Below are positions 59,384 to 64,000 of a stretch of DNA of 64,000 bases, piece after piece (the stretch's first letter is position 1; each line of letters starts with the position of its first letter). The notes under the pieces are model-generated. The model did not search any database, was not told where the DNA came from, and worked only from the letters and a program-made list of their open reading frames with translations. The stretch spans positions 50,176,954-50,240,953 of the forward strand of contig JAPWDM010000005.1 of the NCBI GenBank assembly GCA_035578155.1. Reading direction: 5' to 3'. Made by a program: the position numbers and the translations under genes. Source of the DNA: Brachynemurus nebulosus (taxonomy: Eukaryota > Arthropoda > Insecta > Neuroptera > Myrmeleontidae).

Positions 59384-60030
59384 CGTTGCTATAGCAAGCA
59401 TAGTGCGGAAATCTAACCTAAAAATTTAAACAATACTTTTAAAACATACCTAAATTAATAATATATTATGTTAAAACATGACACAACTCTAACCAAAATT
59501 TTAAAAATCGCTAAAAAAATATTAAAAATGATACTCTTTTCAAAAAAAAAAATGTAAATGGTTTAAAATAGTAATTACGTTTACTATTTTTAGTCTACAC
59601 CTGTTGTCAGAATATAACTTCCGGTTGATAAACCTTCTATCATCTTTTGAATGTAGGACACCTGCTTTGTTTTAAAAAAAAAGGATAGTATTCTGTGGTA
59701 AGACGATGTTTATTATAATAGATTATGTAAAGTAAAAATTAGTCACAAGTTAAACTTATATAATATGTAACTGAATTTTTATGTATGTAACTGCAAAATT
59801 ATTTCAGCTACCTACATACTATTTTTCTTGTAAACACTCTGAATTTAATATGGCTTTTGCTGTTAATATTTTTAATTAGTCAGTTTCACGTTCAATGTTT
59901 ACTCTGTTACCCAGGTAAACATGGTTAGATAGTTTTTATTTCCAGCGGCCTTTCATTTTTATTTTTGCCCTGGGCCCCCCAAATGCTAGCGGTGTCCCTG
60001 AATGTGTGAAAGTACTATATTAAAGTTGAT
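59384..60030. other. Non-coding AT-rich stretch
   Basis: No gene supported. Confidence 0.4.
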
Positions 60031-60154
60031 GTAGGGTAAGGGCGGGGTAAAAAACCACCCACGCACGGGGGTAAAAAAGAGACATAAATTATTATTAAAC
60101 TCAACAGTCTTAAATTTGAAAAATAAAAAGTATTATAACAAAATACATGCTATG
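60031..60154. repeat. Extra direct arm of the GGGTAAAAAA palindrome family
   Basis: TAGGGTAAGGGCGGGGTAAA, GAGACATAAAT, AAACTCAACAGT and AAAAGTATTATAACAAAATA repeat the left arm of the adjoining palindrome (60230-60310) in direct orientation. Confidence 0.75.
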
Positions 60155-60516
60155 TATCTTAATCTTAATTACTTGTAAATTTAGCAAACGCCTTTAATGG
60201 ATTCCAGCAACTGAAATATTATTGACTTAGGGTAGGGTGGGGTAAAAAAAAGACATAAATTTTTATTAAACTCAACAGTGTTAAATATGAAAAATAAAAA
60301 GTATTATAACAAAATACATACTATGTATTTTATTATAATACTTTTAATTTTCAAATTTATAACAGTGCTGAGTTTAATAAAAATTTATGTCTCTTTTTTA
60401 CCACAACCTGCGCGGTGTCTTTTTTTTACCCCACCCTACCCTAAGTCAATAATATTTCAGTTACTGGAATCGATTAAAGGCGTTTGCTAAATTTACAAGT
60501 AATTAAGATTAAGATA
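60155..60516. mobile_element. Large fold-back MITE/palindrome
   Basis: The arms run from TATCTTAATCTTAATTACTT through TTTAGCAAACGCCTTTAAT, GAAATATTATTGACTTAGGG and TAGGGTGGGGTAAAAAAAAG to the centre near 60325. The right arm holds about 34 bp more (a CACCGCGCAGG-containing insertion). Otherwise the arms differ at only a few positions. The small plus-strand frame at 60278-60490 is chance. Confidence 0.85.
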
Positions 60517-61667
60517 AAATTATCAAGAAACATAATATTTTTAAACTTTGTTGCAAATAGACATACACTATTTTATTTTGGAATTATTGTACAACAATTC
60601 CAGGAAAACAACTTCGCCATACATTATTTTCACATCTTCCTATTATTTTAAGTAGCGTCTGCTAATATACATCTCCAATCACTGTTTTTCTGACTTCATT
60701 CGCATTCATAACTTCATGGCTTACGAAAAATTTTTAATGAAAAAATTAAAATTTTTTAGCATTTTAGCAGTAGGTAACGAAAATTTCCATACGGTTAATA
60801 TTAAAAAATTTCAAAATAATCTGAACATATTACTCTAGTTTTTGATACATAAAGTTAAGAAAGGAAACAAACATGGAGACACATAACAGAAAAAGAATGG
60901 CTCACTTAAGTTACCCTTGGATTTCACCTTGGGATTTACTCTGAACAAAACTCGGGTACTTTTTTACAAACAACTCCGGTAATTTTTTTAGCAACAGTAC
61001 GCAGTGCAACTTTAAGAAATAATTAGGTACAGTTAAATGTGATGAATCGGACAATTTCGACCTTTGCATTCGATTTTCGTATATTTTCTTACATACCAGA
61101 TAATATAAGTACCTACTCGTAAAACAGACTAATTCTGATTCTTTATTTTCACTGTTTTGAAAAACAATATTTTCGGGATAATCTTACCGGAATATTTACC
61201 TGATTCTTCCGTGATGAAAGTCAAAGGACATCGCTAATTTAATTTTAATTTATGAATATTAATTAAAATAACGACAAAATTTTCTTCGTTTTGTCCCCTT
61301 TTTTCCGTCCCTTGCCAGTCTGTTTCCTTTTGTAGTGAGTACATCCAAAAATCCGATTATTATTTATCGTAGTTGTAATAAAAGAGTTTTTATTTTATAC
61401 GGGAGTATGTATATCAAATAATTAATTATCTGATAAAATAGCAATAGAAAACAAAGAATAAGAAAGCAATTCAATTACAATAAATCTTGAAGAATAACAT
61501 TAAAAATAATAACAAATTGTGCAATACAATGTTGTAGAGTTATAGACACTATTACATGGTATGCTTTTACATTTATACATTATACATTAGTAATGCAAAC
61601 AATACTATTGCAAATACATACATGTTGGATGTAGAACATTGCAACAAATAATATAAAAATAAATTTG

Positions 61668-61669
<2 letters not shown>
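60517..61669. other. Non-coding AT-rich stretch
   Basis: No gene supported. Confidence 0.4.
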
Positions 61670-61753
<84 letters not shown>

Positions 61754-62201
61754 TGTGAGTTTTTTGAGAGTTGCCATTTTGATTACAGTCAAACCGTTGA
61801 TTTAATGGAAAAATTGTCCAGATAAGAGTTGAAGATACCGACGGGGGCAACCGATTGCTATAGTCAAGAGCTTTATAACTCTTATGGTTTTCGAGCTATG
61901 ATACAAATTATAGATTTTTAAATGAGACTATATATTAATTTTTCGATAAAACTGATCTAATGCATGAATTAACAACATAAATGAGGAAAAAAAATTTTTC
62001 TACCCAAGTTTAATTTTTGAATGTTTCTTTAATTTCTCAATTAGGCGGTAAAAATATGCATATGTACTTGAGGGTACTTTAACCGATAGTGTTCTGGTTG
62101 GTTACATTTCTATTACATTCAAGAAAATAACCTTCTCCAGTACCATTACCATCATACAAATTTGCCTGTAATAAAAATAGCAACTCTCAAAAAACTCATA
62201 T

Positions 62202-62274
<73 letters not shown>
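61670..62274. mobile_element. MITE bounded on both sides by (TA)n
   Basis: GAGTTTTTTGAGAGTTGC (61757-61774) is mirrored exactly at 62180-62197. Immediately outside each end lies a long TA run (61670-61750 and about 62204-62274). The interior matches 55614-55785. A TA target duplication that expanded at both ends would explain the arrangement. The Tyr-Ile frames are products of the TA runs. Confidence 0.7.
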
Positions 62275-62280
<6 letters not shown>

Positions 62281-64000
62281 AGGTAGTACCATTGTTACAA
62301 TCGTTAGTATCTAGAAATATATAAATGATCATTAACAAAACTGCAAAAGTAGCAATGTTTACTCCTGTCCGATAACATGATCTCAATACTGTCCTGAATA
62401 CTGACAAACATGTTCAAATTATGCAGTATAAACACTACAGACACTTACAGTAGATGTATAAAGGCACACTACGGCTCAAAAAATACGAGTCAATGGCGTG
62501 TCGTTAAAAACAGAAACACAAACAGTACGAAAATTGTTACAAAATCGTTGAAAAATAAAACATGAGCTAAGTACTTTGTCGTAAAACACTGTTTATATTT
62601 TCTTTTTCCTTTTCCTTACCCGATTTGACATGGATCAGACCCAGAGGCCAATAAACATTATTATATTGTAGTAAAATAGACAGTGCATAAAGCCGGTTTA
62701 TTGGGTGTTTCGTTGAAGTACCTAGCTTGGTGTGGTATGGGGAATATGGAGTAAGTAATACGAATTAGTTTTCACAATTTTGTTTAGTCCTGTATATAAT
62801 ATATATAAAATAAAGCAATAGTTTAAGAATAAGATCCAAATACAATTTAAAAAATATATATTTGAATGTAGTCACGTAAAATATTAAATTCACCTTCTTA
62901 AAAACCATTATCATTTTCTCCAACTATACAAGCGCAAAGTATTAGATAATGTCCATTTGTAAGTGGTACAAATAATACCTACGTCCTATTGGTATCATCC
63001 CCACTCTTAGCACTATCAATCCCCACTCCAATTTTACCAAATATACATAATTATATGTAATATAATAATAAACGGAATACTATGATGATTGTTATGAATA
63101 AATCTAGATAAATAAATTTAGTTTGTCGCATAATGAGAGTATACCGATTTCATAGAGCAATTATTGTCTGTACGTCAACTCTACGCAGTTTTAAAAGGAG
63201 GCAAAAGAGTTAAGAGAACTATTATTTATAATCTATCTCTTTTACTATACATAGTCATCAAATATCGATGTGCCCTGATATTTTGTGTCTATACAGGAAT
63301 TATTCTATTACTAATACAGGTGTAAGAAAGAAAAACATACACATATTGTAATTTTTTTTATATCAGTTGTATATCAGTTGTTATATTCAATAGAATAATC
63401 GCTGATAAATTCAGCAAATGACCTTTTATTGATTTTTACCATATCAGCATAGGTATAAATATACAGGGTGTTAGTGAGTAAGTGTGAAATATTTTAATGG
63501 GTGTGTGCTGAGGTTTTTTTATGAAAATAAGTTCATATAAACCCATGTCCGAAAACGCTTAATTTCCAAGATATAGAGTGTTCAGTTTCTCGTTTTTTTA
63601 TTCATTTATTTTTTTTTTTAAATATTCTCTTAAATATTTCAAAAACTTTTTGAGATATCCACACAGAATTTGGGATACGCTACGACAGGATAAACACCCA
63701 TATTCTGAAGCAGACAGAATATTTCCATTCAAACCAGTGGCGTTCGTACGGCCATAATATGATGATATATTTTTTAAGAAAAAAGGGACGCCAATGATTT
63801 TTTCGAATTTGAATTTTTTTTTTAAATGTTCTATAAATTGTTGACAAAAATGACCTCTTAGTATTTTGTCGTTCATGTCGTTCATTTTCCAAGATTAAAA
63901 TAATTTTCAATTACTATTCTTACCACAAAACCGGTTTAGGTTCTCGTATTAACTGCTGAGGTAACTTTATGAAAAGGTCTTACCAATAAAAAGGCGAAAA
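62275..64000. other. Non-coding AT-rich stretch to window end
   Basis: No gene supported. At 63460-63500 the word TATACAGGGTGTTAGTGAGT starts a sequence of the CAGGGTGT class, related to the MITE at 47934. Its other end was not found. The short minus-strand frames at 63598-63910 are not recognised. Confidence 0.4.

Overview
The window looks like AT-rich arthropod nuclear DNA, most likely from an insect. The signs are (TA)n microsatellites, long A/T runs, AACCTAACC-type motifs, several classes of non-autonomous DNA transposon, and a tRNA-Thr-derived SINE-like sequence. I found no convincing host protein-coding exon, no rRNA and no intact functional tRNA gene. This is an intergenic or intronic repeat landscape. 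Most open frames are chance frames in AT-rich or (TA)n sequence, or lie inside mobile elements.

The dominant object is a 9.0-kb fold-back element at 23875-32909. Its two arms, about 4.35 kb each, are reverse complements. At every mirrored position checked they agree, apart from one outer-end substitution and one length difference in an A/T run. They face each other across a unique spacer of about 314 bp. The outer flanks are unrelated to each other, but the 6-bp word CATGAT abuts both ends, and the element begins AGTAGTAG and ends CTACTACT. A 6-bp target-site duplication with AG...CT ends fits a Maverick/Polinton-type element in which one terminal half was duplicated head to head. No polymerase, integrase, ATPase or capsid gene is present. 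Each arm carries, from outside in, a hairpin, a short tandem repeat, two TGACGTCA boxes, a TATA-plus-initiator promoter, a 132-codon intact ORF, a convergent broken ORF, about 2 kb of non-coding AT-rich DNA, and one copy of an acidic ORF that runs into the spacer. The inversion junction truncates that last gene and gives two chimeric ORFs (339 and 234 aa).

The rest is mostly small transposons recognised by terminal inverted repeats and target duplications. They include a MULE-like element (1435-2216), TA-flanked MITEs (6234-6611, 12753-13672, 47934-48121), and hAT-type elements with 8-bp duplications (14575-15955, 33540-34017, 34037-34524, 35938-36671, 48408-48883). There are also piggyBac-like copies flanked by TTAA (17810-18727 and 56583-57443), a broken PIF/Harbinger transposase (20903-21293), a Harbinger-like MITE (38883-39547), an internally deleted mariner (44070-44620) and an internally deleted pogo-like element (58967-59383). 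Several palindromic MITEs are present too (11464-11703, 42579-42802, 55794-56039, 60155-60516). Tandem repeats occur at 1-430 (103-bp unit), 17698-17812 (58 bp), 35811-35929 (53 bp), 45684-46162 (143 bp) and 52121-52410 (156 bp). Retroelement 3'-tail-like pieces lie near 3270, 17210, 41780 and 50450.
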